This document shows positions 11,765-24,142 of a stretch of DNA of 64,000 bases, piece by piece. The first letter of the stretch is position 1, and each line of letters opens with the position of its first letter. This DNA is from Cheiracanthium punctorium. Taxonomy: Eukaryota; Arthropoda; Arachnida; Araneae; Cheiracanthiidae. Made by a program: the position numbers and the translations under genes. The notes below the pieces were generated by a model that did not search any database, was not told where the DNA came from, and worked only from the letters and a program-made list of their open reading frames with translations. The DNA lies in the NCBI GenBank assembly GCA_038373885.1, contig JAWZYV010012274.1:2873408-2937407 (forward strand). The letters run 5' to 3'.

Positions 11765-13630
11765 ATAAAAATAATAATGAAGCTTTTTTTTTCAGTAACT
11801 AATAGCCGTGTATCGTACTACTACTAGTACAGTATTGCCTGTAAGGTGGTGACGGAGGTCATCTACTAGTAGCCTACGTCGTAGAAGCCCGTAAGTTTCT
11901 ACGACCTGCAAAACCGTCTTCGTGCTCCAGTGAAATGTGTGAATCTCAGAGCTGCAGTTAGGAAAAGCAGTCGAGAAGTTTCGTTTTACCAAAAAAAAAA
12001 AAAAACATGTAATAGTTCAAGTAAAACGCAGTTATTTTCTTCAAATCTTTAAAAGCCAAAATAAAAATATGAACAACAAAGCATAGAAAGTATTCAATTT
12101 TTATAAAATAATCCTGACATTGGTTTAGGCATTCATGGAAATCAAACAAAATGCCGAATAAACTGGTGCAAAGAAATTTAGAAAAATAGCTTGGTTAGTG
12201 CGCTGTATAGAAAATTAAAAGATAAACAGTGAAAAACAAAAAAGCAAGTCTCCAAACTTCTGCGAAAATATGCTTTCATGGTAACCTATAATTACTTCTG
12301 AGTATAAATATGATAGCCGATTTTAAAAATGCCATTCAAGCAGGTTAAAATGATGGCGATAGTACCTGTGATATGAAAATGATATACTGTGAATAATTCC
12401 CTTGGACATTTTTCCTACTCCACATTGAATCGCTTTCTTAGATGATAACAATACCGTTAAAAATTATTAGTAACACAGTACACTTTCGATTAACCGGTAT
12501 AGGATTATCCGGGTTGCGGCTTATCCGGGACGGTCCCAATTTATTATGTTAATGAAGCATGGAAATTAGTTTAAAGGCACCACGTTTTAAAAAAATCATG
12601 GAGGTCAGTTTTATCAAATGAAGAAAATGAAATTCTTACAGTACACGACGATAATGCTGAACTGCAAAGAAAAATCTACCCAGAAGATTTGAGAACGTGA
12701 GACTGTTTTGAAAACTAAATGGATTAACATAGATTCGAAAGCTGAAATGCTGCGAAGCTTGTAGTTCAGAACAAAGGGGTCTCAAACTAATACAAGGTGC
12801 TCCGCTATAACTCAAAAGATCCTTAAAGTGCTCCACCAGAGAAAAAGTAGGATTGAGGCATGGGATCTATATAGGGTTGAGGCATGGATGTCTGTCTGGT
12901 TGGCCAACCCATCGGGGAAATATCTTCACTTTAAAAGAAAATCGGGGCCAACTGCATCCTTGAAAGGCAAACATAGAGCTTAAAAATCTTATTCCTACAT
13001 CTCACACCAGTCACAAGCGTCTTTCAAAGACAATCACACGCGATTCCTGTCCAAAACATCAAACCTCCGCCGCCTTAACGGTCGGTATATCGCAAACTGG
13101 GGAGCAAATGGACGTCCTTGGTTCTCTCCATATGAAAGTGTGTCAAGTGGGCTGAACAGGGACTCATCAGTGAAGAAAACGATCGCCCATTAATCAGAGT
13201 TCCCATATCTGATATTTGCGCCATGCTAAATGGACTTTCCTGTTTGCAGAAGTGGGCGAGACGTAAATAGTAGGTCCGGCCTTCACTTATGAAGCCATCT
13301 GGAAACGGTACCTAATTCTTGAAACTCGACTTCCTGTGGCCACAAAGTTCTGAAGAGAGAGTTGTAGAGATGTATCATGCCTGCAGAGGTGGGTAAAGTT
13401 AATACAAAACTTAGCTTCGTTAATCGTTAAATTCACCACTCAAAAACTTCGATAATGTAACTTCAAAAATTTTACCCAAGTTAAAGTTATCCATTAAAGT
13501 TAATTACCTAAAAATTGTGCTGCGGTTTGAGGATTACCTATATGTATAGAACAGGACTAGCTATACGCAGATAAAAAAAACAAATAGTTTAGTTAGATTT
13601 AATATATGATCCTTGAAAGTGTCATATATA
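11765..13630. other. No gene seen; a solitary Tigger-like end
   Basis: At about 12487-12536 the words ttaaccggtataggattatc and ttatccgggacggtccc resemble a Tigger/pogo terminus with no partner found. At 13387 cagaggtgggtaaagtt resembles a hAT left end, also unpaired. No coding sequence is supported. Confidence 0.35.
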
Positions 13631-13974
13631 CAGTAGACCCCCCCCCCCTCCCATAAGACGTGTCCATACAATACGAATCCCTAGAATACGGCTAAAAAAT
13701 TGTGCTTGTTTTCGTATAACACGCTGAAAGGGACTCGTACAGCACGGTAAAATGAAACATGTGATCCGATTGTATTACGCTTTAGCTCCTAAATAATAAA
13801 ACTTCTAAATGGAAACATTGAACATCATTGTGTTTCTAAGGAGCGCAAATAATTTTTCCAGCGGTTTTACGCGCATTTCGAACTCCAAGTGGAGTATAGT
13901 TCAGGTCCCGTACAACTCGGATTCCTATAACACGGAACGTATCTACCGTGTTATAGGGGGGGGGGGGTCTACTG
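13631..13974. mobile_element. Tigger-like MITE, TA-flanked, 344 bp
   Basis: The ends are CAGTAGACCCCCCC and GGGGGGGTCTACTG, flanked by TA on both sides. Internal palindromic pieces of the type ctataacacgg...ccgtgttatag lie near the right end. TA duplication plus CAGTAG ends fits the Tc1/mariner superfamily (Tigger/pogo). There is no transposase. Confidence 0.78.
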
Positions 13975-13999
13975 TATATAAGTGAACCATTCTGTAAAC

Positions 14000-14190
14000 C
14001 AGGTATGGGCAACCTTTGAAAAGTTGCGGGCCAAATTTAAGATATTAGTGAAGTCGTCATATGGGAGTTTGAATGGTTTATATGGATTTTATACGGGGTT
14101 TGTACATTTTCCGCTTGACAGATCAAAAGCCGTGGCAGGCCGGAGGTTACCGATATGGCCTCTAAACAAATCTAAGCACACACACATATA
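14000..14190. mobile_element. hAT terminus fragment
   Basis: CAGGTATGGGCAACCTTTG followed by ttgcgggccaaattt is the classic left end of Charlie-like hAT elements. At 14129-14160 a diverged stretch, gtggcaggccggaggttacc, looks like its other end. Flanks are too diverged to call a duplication. Confidence 0.5.
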
Positions 14191-14576
14191 ACTAAAATAC
14201 CTTTTAGACTGCAGATACCATTAAAAGAATGTAAATAGATAGCAGAACATACCAACTATAGATATCCAATGTAGTATGCGCTAAAAATGGTACTCCGATA
14301 TAGAAATAAAATCGATCAAGAGAAAAAATTCGTATACCCCATACATAGTGAGAAATAGGAAATGTTCTAATCTGTGCAATTGCTCTGTTTAAGTAATTTG
14401 AGTGCCACTATGATATTACCTTAAAAATTTTGTATAATAACTTACTGCAATAATGAAGCAATATTATCAACTGTTAATTACTTATACTGAGTATTACTTG
14501 CTACAAGGTATACTCTACTGTATTACTACAAGGAAAATAACTAATTTTACCAACATAGTAGTTTTTTAACACATAC

Positions 14577-14578
<2 letters not shown>

Positions 14579-14604
<26 letters not shown>
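14579..14604. repeat. (AT)n microsatellite
   Basis: This is an uninterrupted alternating AT run. Confidence 0.9.
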
Positions 14605-14607
<3 letters not shown>

Positions 14608-16008
14608 CCAACAAATAGGTCTAGAAAAATTTTTGTTCACACTCATGCATTGAGAGTGCTCTTTTAAAAAAGCGATAGGTGTTACAGGATTTTGAACAGC
14701 TTTAAAATCAAAATAATGATGTTAAACACTCAAAAATTATTAATAATTCTTCACTAGCTTCACTATAAATAATGTTAACAATCAACCTATATATCTCATG
14801 CAACTTTCAGAAAAAATTCTTATACACAAAAATTGTCTTCGAAAATGGGCCGAAGTATTACCTGTTAAGGGAAATATTGCAAAATCCCGGGAGGTTTAGC
14901 ATTTTTTCCTGAGCGTTTCGTAACTTTTACAGGTTCATTGTTTGTAAATAGCGGAATACAACTTGTAAAAAGGCATTTTAAAGCCTTTTAAGGCTTCTTT
15001 CGAGCCTCTAGTGCAACTAAACTCTTTAAAAAGCTGTTCAAACGTTGCACGATTTCTTAAAAGAACAGCTTAAAACCTGAATGCATTTTTTGATTGCGAT
15101 TGCACTTTATACAGCAAGCAATAAACAAATTATTATTCATCACATATTTTAGTATATTTTAAGACAACAATTTTAGTTTTTTTGGACAGATTACTAAGTG
15201 CAAAAAAACTTTAGAATATAAAAACTAGATTTTCCTTTATCAAATATGTTCACGATTACACATAATTACACAAGTATGGCAATTAACACAGCTTATGGTA
15301 ATTTGCACCTCTACAACAAAAACAAAGTTACCTTTTAACGCTTCCAAGCCAAGAGGGAAAGACCATGTGCAAGGAATCTTAACAGAACAGAGGGGGTAGC
15401 TTTTATATAGCAAAAGAAAACAAAAGGCGGCAAGCTGATTTCGATCTTACGCAGAAAGCAAAAGTTTTCAGTTCTTGGTTAGTGGCTGGGGATGGTTGCC
15501 AATTACACCATTTCTACGATGGCCCCAGTGATAATGAAAATCCCCGTAACCTTGAAAGTTGAACGACAATCCTGCTCGGGAATGGTAGTATTTTGGGATG
15601 CACATTTGGTAAAGACGCAACAGTTAAAAAAAAAAAAAAAAATAAAATGATTTCAAATCTCTCTTACAGTACTCAGACTCTGTTTCTATCCACTACACCT
15701 TGAATTATTAATTGTACCGGAAAATAAAATGTCTCTCTTTTTGTAAACATTCAACTGAAAAGCTTTTAATTACAAATACGCCGTGCCTAAACATGGGAAT
15801 AATATTTTTTCACAATTCAAAGCAAGAATTATACAGATAATTATTTTTCTTTCAAGAAAGATGTGTGAATGTTAGTTTATAACTGACAAAACAAATTAAT
15901 TTACACCTAAATATATTAACGCCTAAATAATTATTCGCCCTTCGAGATAACGGTATACCTCGAAAAAAAATCATGTGATTATAGAACATAAATACAAATA
16001 CGCTACTT

Positions 16009-16157
16009 CAAGGGGCTGTAGTCAAGAGCCCCCGCCCCCACCCTAGCAACTTTCAAGAACACAAATTGCTATTTCTTGAAGTATTTCGAAAGAAAAATCT
16101 ACGCCGTTGAAGCATAAAACTTAAACCCCTCATTTTTTTTTCCTGGCTACAGCCCTG
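16009..16157. mobile_element. hAT-like MITE, diverged, 149 bp
   Basis: The ends are CAAGGGGCTGTAGTCAAG and CCTGGCTACAGCCCTG. The flanks cgctactt and agctaatt agree at 6 of 8 bases. It is older than the copies with exact duplications. Confidence 0.65.
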
Positions 16158-16359
16158 AGCTAATTAAAGTCAAGCGTTTCAAAATTTTTAGAATGTCTCT
16201 TTACAAGCTGAAATAAACTAGTCTGCATCAGTTACGAAACTTTTAGAAAAATTCTTAAAAATCGAAAATTTTACAGAATGTGTTACCCTTTGAAACATTT
16301 TGCTGTGCAATTCCATGTTCAAGAATTTTTCTCGAAGCTTCATATAAAGTACCTTTTTC

Positions 16360-16361
<2 letters not shown>

Positions 16362-16397
<36 letters not shown>
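16362..16397. repeat. Poly-T run of 36
   Basis: This is a pure T tract, possibly the A tail of a minus-strand retrocopy, although no body is recognised next to it. Confidence 0.9.
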
Positions 16398-16400
<3 letters not shown>

Positions 16401-16684
16401 GTGTGTAGAAGCACAGCCAGCTCATGAAGAATTATCTCTCCTGAGTTTTTTGGATTCCCTGATGCAACTCGTTTATTCTAATTTGTGCGTAATAATTAAT
16501 ATCTACGAGGAAAAATATTTCGCAGACCAAGGTCAGCCGAAAATAATAAATATCATAAAGCATGTATTTCATTTATAGAATCAAGTGTTATAACAAGTAT
16601 CATTTTTGTTGAGTACGGCATTTACTGCAGATCACTACTTAATAAATTTGATATACGCGGACCACGGCGATAAAGTCTCGCGAA

Positions 16685-16715
16685 CCAGTGATTGGGAAAC
16701 ACTTTTAAACCATAA
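16685..16715 (-). mobile_element. Solitary hAT terminus
   Basis: The sequence ccagtgattgggaaacactt is the reverse of a hAT end that begins with a CAGTG(T)TTCCCAA-like word. The preceding cgcggaccacgg...tctcgcga text is also typical. No partner end was found. Confidence 0.4.
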
Positions 16716-16867
16716 ATAAATCTTTTGAAGTTTTGCAGTGCTACATTATTTATGCCAACTCAACTTGATGTATATTATTCGAGTGACTTAAACAGGGCTA
16801 GGGGCAAAGTCAGCCTACATAGCATTTGTAGAAAGTAAATTGAGATCTGTAGCTCTAACCTTCCTAC

Positions 16868-16985
16868 CTGTGTGGATAATGGAACTTTTTTGCATCTGAA
16901 GAAGGGTGGACCTTTTGCACCACCAGAAACGCTATCGTATTGATAAGTATCATTTTATGTGTGCTATTAAAGTTTTTAATTAATT
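16868..16985 (+). repeat. Dispersed repeat with CTGAAGAAGG core
   Basis: It contains gtggataatggaac, gcatctgaagaagggtgg and ttttgcaccaccagaaacgc. Related segments lie at 32010-32110 and, more diverged, at 49155-49265. A CTGAAGAAGG...GAAACG pairing recalls the conserved core of some metazoan SINE and Penelope-type repeats. Family assignment is inference. Confidence 0.5.
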
Positions 16986-17572
16986 TTACCTCTAGGAGTT
17001 AACAGTCCCACTTGAAACTCTTGACATTTTAGTTAAGTCAATGTTTATTTCAACAATTTCGTTTTTAACACTCTTATTAGTTTCACCTGTATGCTTGTTT
17101 GTTTGTTGGTAACCGACTCCTTTGAACTCGATTTTGACCCACTTTAAACGGTCAGATTTAATTTAAACTTTGTAGACTTATCAAGGACCGATGACAATAC
17201 AATAATTTGATAAATTTATCCCATTATCCTGATTAGGATCGTCAGGATTAGTAATTTTCATAGAGATCCTTTACAAACGCGCGAGAGAGATGGAGTAAGC
17301 GCGCGGTCTACGCATGCGTACCATTTCGGCACTTGGCTCAGCACAATGGAGTAGAACCTCTCTCGCTGTTGGTAACTGTATTCAATGGTGTGTTTGGGTA
17401 GTTACGTTTTTGAAATCCAGATGGCAAATCTGAAAATTTTACCTCAATATTACATGGATGTTTGTGTTTGTTGTAGTTGTTATGAAACTTGTTTGCTGAT
17501 TAGACCTATTTTTCCTTTTTAGTGAGGAAGGTAGCATTTAACTGCAGGTTAATTAATACTTTGGTGCACAAA

Positions 17573-17625
17573 AGGGGCGTAGCCAGAGGGGGGGCTGCTA
17601 CCCCCCGAAATGTGAGAACACGCTT
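17573..17625 (+). mobile_element. hAT-like MITE left end, no partner
   Basis: AGGGGCGTAGCCAGAGGGGG followed by a C run is the family start. I could not find the matching right end downstream. Confidence 0.55.
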
Positions 17626-18111
17626 TTATAGCAAATCGAATTAAAAAGTGAAAGTAATTACAGTTTAATAAAACTAAAAAACACGCTATATATCAGTTCT
17701 TGAGAATATTTGATCGATACGATTAGTACAAAAATGATACAAAAAATATAGCACATAGCGCCCCACACTTTTTTCACAATAATACTATTTTCCGTTCATT
17801 AATTTATTTCTATATTAAGAATTATTTTTCACTTTTTAGTTAGTTCAATTTATCACTAATGCGCGTTTTTTAGTTTTTTTAAACTATATTTATTTACTTT
17901 ACTACGGTCAATGCTATTGCATTATTATATTTGAGGGACCGGTCAGGTAGACTATATATATATAGCGAAAAAAATGTATAGTTAGCGTGCATTAAAAAGC
18001 TATTTGTTCAGCTGAGGATAACGTTAAGCAACACTAGAAGTTTGTTTTTAAGACAGAAAATCTACATTCATCATTTTGATGAGATTATAATACTATGGTG
18101 GACGCATGACT

Positions 18112-18755
18112 CAGTGGCGACTCCTCTATTTGAACACATGAACCCCCAAAGGTAAATCTAAAAAATAAACACATTAAAAAATGAAATTTAAAAATATTTA
18201 TATTAATACATTTTAAATTCTCAAAAACCTAGAAGTGTGAGTTTTCGTACCCCCCCCCTCCCGTCCACTATTATTAAATATGCTTATTAGAGTTAACGCA
18301 CTATATTGTAGGTTACTAACAGCACAAACACCAGTCTAGTCTCACCTCGATCGCACGAATTCGCAGTTCCTCGATCGCAGATTCCTCGTTCGCAGAAATT
18401 CCTTTCTAAACCCATTTCTGAGAACAGATGCGGGAGGGGTAAGATGCAGCGATATCATTCCGTTCGAACATTTTCAGTTTGCGAGCGGACCATAGTTTTC
18501 GGATACCTCTTCCGAATTATCCCTTAGTTTGTCGTGTGTCGGATCCTTTTTTTCTTATTATTTTCTCTTTCTTATTATTTATCATTTTCCAGTAAAATAT
18601 TTTTTCAATGTAAATAGTTAAGAGGAAGCTTATCTCACAGCTAAAGCAATTACATTTTTCAACATTATCTTTCGAAAGAAAAATTGAATTAAAATTACTC
18701 GTCAACACTTTTGCTAAAACTTATCCAGGTGATGAAATGTAAGACCAAAGATTGC
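18112..18755. mobile_element. Second copy of the 4501-5464 element, cut short
   Basis: It starts with CAGTGGCGACTCCTCTATTT and follows the 4501 copy through aacgcactatattgtagg to aaatgtaagaccaaag. It lacks the MITE present at 4707-4869, so it preserves the empty site. It stops where the Tc1 relic begins. The missing 3' part was not found beyond the Tc1 element. Confidence 0.75.
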
Positions 18756-19944
18756 CTGATGACAGACTGATGAAATTACCGGATGGTGTCCTGCGGAATT
18801 TCTTACCAAATTGTCTCCAACTGTTGGGCTAAATCGGTAACATTTTGAGATGGTTACAAGCATCCCATAACGTCCCAAATGTGATCTATGGGAGAGAGAT
18901 CAGGCGACCTAGCTGGCCAAGGAAGTACAGGGAAAGCTTGAAGACAATTCTTAGAAACATGTGCCGTATGCGGCCGGGCATGATCGTGTTGAAAATTAAG
19001 TCCAGGGTGTCGCAAAACGAACGGTAACACAACAGGTCGTAGGATGTCGTCAACGTACCGCTGTGCTGTCAATGTGCCAGAAATGACTATCAAAGGGGTC
19101 CGGCTATCAAGAAATGGTTCCCCCGACCATAAAACCTTGTTGTGGGCCTGTGTGGCGTGCGACACTCAGGGCAGGATCCTCCCTCTGTCCTGGGCGTCTC
19201 CAGACACGTCTGCGGTTGTCGTCAGGACACAGTTGGAAAGGGGACTCGTCACTAATGACTATACGTGCCCAGTCAGCGCAATTCCACGTTCATCGACGAG
19301 CCCGGCACAATAGTAATCGGACTTGACAGTGTACAGGCGTGAGAGGCAACCGGCGTAACGGTGTGTGCGAGCGTAAATTCCGCTCTCAATCATCTAAGGA
19401 GGGTCATGTTGGATGCATGCGTGCGGGTCACACGATGGATAGTTGATAGCGACGAATCCGGTGCTGTGACAGCTGCTCTTACAATCGCTCAATCCTCAAG
19501 TTCTGTTGTAGCCCTCGGTCGACAGCTACCATTTTGACGCTATCTACCATTGTTGGCCCACTCTTGCCAGCATCGTCTAATAGCCGCATCGCTTCGACGC
19601 AGATGTCGAGCGATTCTTCGGACCAGCCTCTTTCAGTCCGATCGCACGACCACTTTCAAACTCCGACATCTGCTCGTAATGCGCACGAATCCTTCGGTGA
19701 GGCATTGTTGCAGTCGACGTAAGATATCGCAGTCGAAATGCAACAGAAATGTTAACCATCAGCTTGAGAATCGCTCCTTATATGGACCTGCTGAATGCGC
19801 AGTTCTGATGTGATAGCGCTTTCGCTATTCATTCACTGGACTTCAGATTTTAATCATTTGCATGTTCGGGCCGAATGTCTTTGTATGCGAAATTTCATTA
19901 CATTCGGGCGAGTCTTTCTTGGGGCGTCGATTTTTTTGTTAGTG
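18756..19944 (-). mobile_element. Tc1-like DNA transposon, decayed
   Basis: On the minus strand the element opens at a TA (19945-19946) with CACTAACAAAAAAATCGACG followed by CCCCAAGAAAGACTCG. The transposase region follows and ends at the junction with the hAT copy near 18755. No 3' inverted end is visible, so it is truncated or degraded there. It interrupts the element starting at 18112. Confidence 0.75.
18765..19705 (-). pseudogene. Tc1-type DDE transposase, frameshifted
   Basis: The product would cut and rejoin transposon ends. A start fits MPHRRIRAHYEQMSEFE at about 19705, in the helix-turn-helix N terminus. Further on, the first catalytic Asp lies in ISDESPFQLCPDD (about 19240), the second in QHDHARPHTAH (about 18985) and the third in SPDLSPIDHIWD (about 18880). 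The C-terminal text continues in another frame to about 18765. The segments lie in different frames with internal stops, so it is inactive. The family usually runs about 340 residues, which fits the span. Confidence 0.82.
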
Positions 19945-20103
19945 TAGTACACAGCAATAACATTTGCGCAGTAGTGGAAACACTTGATCGTAAAATGTGA
20001 GACTCGAGAATGCTTAATGACACCAGCTGAAAGCACAGCTTAAATTCTAATAAAAGAAAAAGTGCAGTAGTTCTAATCTGTTGTACTGTTATATAAAACG
20101 GTA

Positions 20104-22160
20104 CAGTCGACTCTGAAATCCGCACACCTTGGGACCAAAGGGTTTGCGAATTATAAATCATTGTTTTGTTTACATGCTCTCTTACGTTAATTATGAAGTA
20201 ATGTAAAATTATTAATGAATAAATTAAATGCAAAAATTAATTATACTTGTACACTTAAGTTTAATTAATTAAAAGATTACATAAAATACACGAAAAAGAA
20301 AATTACTTAATTTTATATATTTTACAACTTTTGTAAGTTTGCGAACATGAAACCAATTGTTTTTTTTATAAGGTTATCAATTTTATTCTTCCCGAGGGTG
20401 GACACAAGGTTTCATATGCAGTGAAATCTGTCTTAAGATAAGCCCAAGGAATTCAATCCCGATCCCGCACAAATGTTTGCAGGAATAGTCTCGCGAGATT
20501 AGGACCGTTATCCGGCGGGATTGAAACTGATAAATAAATTATTTTTATTACAATTTTACGCCGCCTTCCCAATCAATTGACCAAAATTTGTTGTATATTT
20601 ATATATCTTATCTAACAATTCAAGAATTAATTATTAAAAATTTAAATTTTTTCAGTATCTTCCAATGGAAGTCTGGATCAAATATTATAATAATAATTTT
20701 TCGTAATTTTTAATAAGTAAATTAATAATTAATTAACTAATTTATCTCTTGGAGAACGGCCACGAATTAATTATAAAAAGTTTTCGTTTTATCTTTTAAA
20801 TTTTTAGCTCACGCTCTAAAATATTTTACTAAAACTAAATCAAGAGTAGGGAACGATTCATTGGGCTTTCTACTTTTTTTCCCCCCAGCAACTAATAAAA
20901 TAACTGTAAATGTGTTATGTACATCTAAATTTTATATTTCGATAAATTATTTTCTTTACATAAAATTAAATTTCGTGTTAAAATCGCTTTCCTTTTCTTT
21001 CCCGCGGAATTCAGCATTATAGCTGGATCAATAAATCTTAATCCTAAAATCCCGCGAAACCAAAAACATTGAGGGATTGCATTCTCAAATCATCAGCACC
21101 CTAGAAAAGGGTGATGAAACGAAGAAAAGATGAAAAATCTTTCTGGGACAGGACACTTGACTTGTCCCCCACCCCACAAACAATCACATGGGCGCCCATG
21201 CCAGTGATGTCTTTAATTTAAAAGGTGAACTTGAGTTAACCATGCAAAACTGCATGGCTTCCTCGGGGTCTCATACAAGCCTTTTTGTCAAGTGCTTTTC
21301 TATTCCACATCAAATTTAGATCCCAATATCTTCCACATTATTTCTTCTAGATTAGGAAGACAGGTGACTCTTTACGTTATCTTTTTTATATTCTTTTTAG
21401 CAACTAAGAAATCACTTAGTACATTATTCTGAATATCATGACTATAACTTTCATGTTTCTGTATTATTAATTATTAAATAAGATTTATTATTAATTATTA
21501 AATAAGATTTATTATAATTAAACTTCATAGTGCTTAAAATTTTACTTTTCCCTACTTTTCTCTGTTGAAAGGAACTCCTACCTGAATGAAATATCAATGC
21601 GCGGGATCAGTAAATCTCAATCCCGAAATCCCGCGAAACAAAAAACAGTGCGGGATTGCATTCCCTAGATAAACCTTACTCATGGGAATTTTTTTTTTCT
21701 TTGTTAGTTCAGATTTATAGTTGACATCTAAGTCATGAATATTTTACACACTTGAGATTATTTCTTCCACAGCTTATGTGAGTAACAGGAATTTCATCTT
21801 AAGTAATCATTGCGAAACACCTGCCCTCTTTTAAATAAGAAGGTATGGTATTAAAGGCATCTTTCACAAACTTCTCAACTACGATTTAACTCGTGCTTTC
21901 CATTTTTACTATTCAGACTTTGTTTAGAAGGAATATAAGGACAATTTTAATTAGAAATATGCAAAAAACATGAAAACTACTTTTAAAGAACATAAAATTT
22001 ATTTTACCGCCATCTTCAATTCCAGAGTGCAACTTAATTTGAATTTCAGAATATAACTTAACAAATAATCGTAAATTTCAGTGTTCATACTTAAAAATTA
22101 TCGTTAATTATAAAAAAAAAAAAAACTGCGAATTATAGATACGCGGCTTTCAGACAGCTG
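20104..22160. mobile_element. Possible Tigger/pogo-like non-autonomous element
   Basis: The left end CAGTCGACTCTGAAATCCGC and the right end GCGGCTTTCAGACAGCTG share an inverted TCTGAAA(T/G)CCGC core. GCGAATTATA lies just inside both ends in the same orientation, as in Tigger-type termini with internal inverted copies. The left flank is TA; the right flank is not, so the boundaries are uncertain. The interior carries two diverged copies of a word set around aatcccgcgaaac (about 21010-21088 and 21598-21672). No transposase is seen. Confidence 0.4.
21463..21515. repeat. 24-bp tandem duplication
   Basis: The unit attattaattattaaataag plus attt occurs twice in tandem within AT-rich sequence. Confidence 0.75.
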
Positions 22161-22438
22161 ATTGCAATTGCCGAATTGATTATGAAATTAAGTAAATTTT
22201 TGCCTCCCACTGTAATTCTATCCATTATTATCAATAGAAGCAATCATGAAGACCATATACATTTTAAATTTAATGTCAAACCCTGGGCCTCCATGCAAAT
22301 TAGGCAATGCCTGAAAGTTGTGCTTTTCGATAATGGAAAAGTGTATAGTTTTGTGAAGTTAATACACCAAAGCACTAGTAGGAAAAACCTAAAGAAAGTA
22401 CACAAATGGCAGTACAAGCCCAAATGTGTACACCTGTA

Positions 22439-22605
22439 TAAGGCCGCACTCAGGGGGTTGGTTCAGGGTGTCCGCCCCCTCCCCGAAATGTTGATTTTTG
22501 TTAAATAAATAATAATGTTAATAAGACTTAATGTCTTTTTACGCAAAACTCCGCTTTTTCGTCCGTTTGAACCCGCCCCTAAATGTTTTTCTGGGAGCGG
22601 CTCTG
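22439..22605. mobile_element. hAT-like MITE, CCGC subfamily, 167 bp
   Basis: The ends are TAAGGCCGCACTCAGGG and CTGGGAGCGGCTCTG, an imperfect inverted pair. The flanks cacctgta (22431-22438) and caactgta (22606-22613) agree at 7 of 8 bases. The frames at 22176-22508 and 22515-22838 cross its ends and are not genes. Confidence 0.7.
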
Positions 22606-23555
22606 CAACTGTAAAAATAGGGCTTAGAAGAAATATATACTGTATGTCTACGGAAAGAACTCCTCTGCTTCCTTTTCTTCTAGCCGGTAGTTGTCATGGA
22701 AACGGAACTACTACATTTTCTACAGGGGAGAAATTAATATTTTGCCTTTTTTATACAGGATTAGTATGCCAATGTGACAGACCCCAAGTCTGTATCTCCC
22801 TTCCGAAGAATGAACCAGAACTTGTTTCCTGGCGATAAACGAAACCCGACGAAGCGTTTAAGGGGGTTCTTTTGGTAAACAGTATGATGTACCAGCTGCA
22901 CAGTTATGAACCCTTACTTACATATGCAAATATTTCATCTTTACGATTAATATTATTTGCACCACCTAATACCTACTGGTGTTTATAAGCATGAAAATTA
23001 CTTCATTTCGAAATCAGTCACTTCATCGGCAACTTATCTCCTTTACACTCCATAGAGGGTCTCCCAAAAAGATGGTAACGTGTTTCAATTTTTTATCGAT
23101 TAGAGATAAGTGGGGAACGTAACCGAATACTGAGATCCAGGGATTGGGCCACATATATAAAATTCACAGGGCAGGGGATCTCAGTATGATATCAACTACT
23201 TTGCGTCTCTAAAAGCATAATATCTTTATTATTTGTGAGTTCTTATTTCATATCAAAAACTTCTTTTGCTGGACCATTTTTCGAAGTAAATTAAAAATTA
23301 CCATATTTTAAATTAAAATTGTTTAATTCAGTGAGAATTACCTATTTTTAAGATATTTCCAGTTCTATTTCTGCACTTTTGGGATGAAAGGGGTTAGCCC
23401 CTTCTGTGGGTGCATATATGAGAGCATTCTTTAAACAAAAATTATCACTCCTTTCATACAGAAAGAATGGTTGCACCGGGCTATGCGTATTCCATGAGTT
23501 CATGGAATAAAATGTACCATAAAATAGGGCAGATGGCCCCCTAAACGCCGACAGT

Positions 23556-24140
23556 TTAGAAACATACTGAACTTCATTGAATTATTTTAATACCAGTGGC
23601 TTACGCAGGAGTGGGCATAGAAATCCCGGGTCGCTCACAATTTTTTATATATTTTTTAAACAATTACTTAAAAAAAGTGTAAGTTTCCATGCCTTATATT
23701 TTTTTTTAGTTGCAAATAATATTTTAAATAATAAAAATGTGTGAATTCGTTTACTTTATAAAAATATTTTTTTAAAAGGTGTATTTAAATAATTTGTTAT
23801 TTATTACTCATTTCGATTCTAGCTAAAAAAAAAAGAAAAAGTTAAGTTCGCAATCCTGCTTCGGAACCACCCTGAAAGAAAGAATTCTGATTGCACCACT
23901 ATTTAGTACTAAAATGTTAGAAAGCCCGAAATTAGCACCCCTTACTAACGTGCTTCTCTTATATGTATTGCTCCTCTACAATTATAAGAACACCCCCCTC
24001 CCCCCCCCGCAAAAAAAGAGTTCAACTGCGCATAATAACATACTATACACCGGATCGTATCCCCCCATTGTACGACCCATATCAATAGAGCAGCAGATAC
24101 TATTCCATCTCCATAACTGTAACGAAACTGAAAGTCTTCA
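23556..24140. repeat. Dispersed block, copy 1 (about 0.6 kb)
   Basis: It matches 29374-30005 in the same orientation along its whole length, from aaacatactgaactt through accccttactaacgtgctt to catatcaatagagcagca and ctccataactg. Differences are numerous and include indels. A hAT-like MITE lies at the same internal position in both copies, so the block moved or was duplicated after the MITE arrived. The source family is not recognised. Confidence 0.75.
23594..23901. mobile_element. hAT-like MITE nested in dispersed block
   Basis: The ends are CAGTGGCTTACGCAGGAG and CTGATTGCACCACTA. The flanks tttaatac and tttagtac agree at 7 of 8 bases. The counterpart is at 29413-29731. Confidence 0.6.
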
Positions 24141-24142
24141 AA

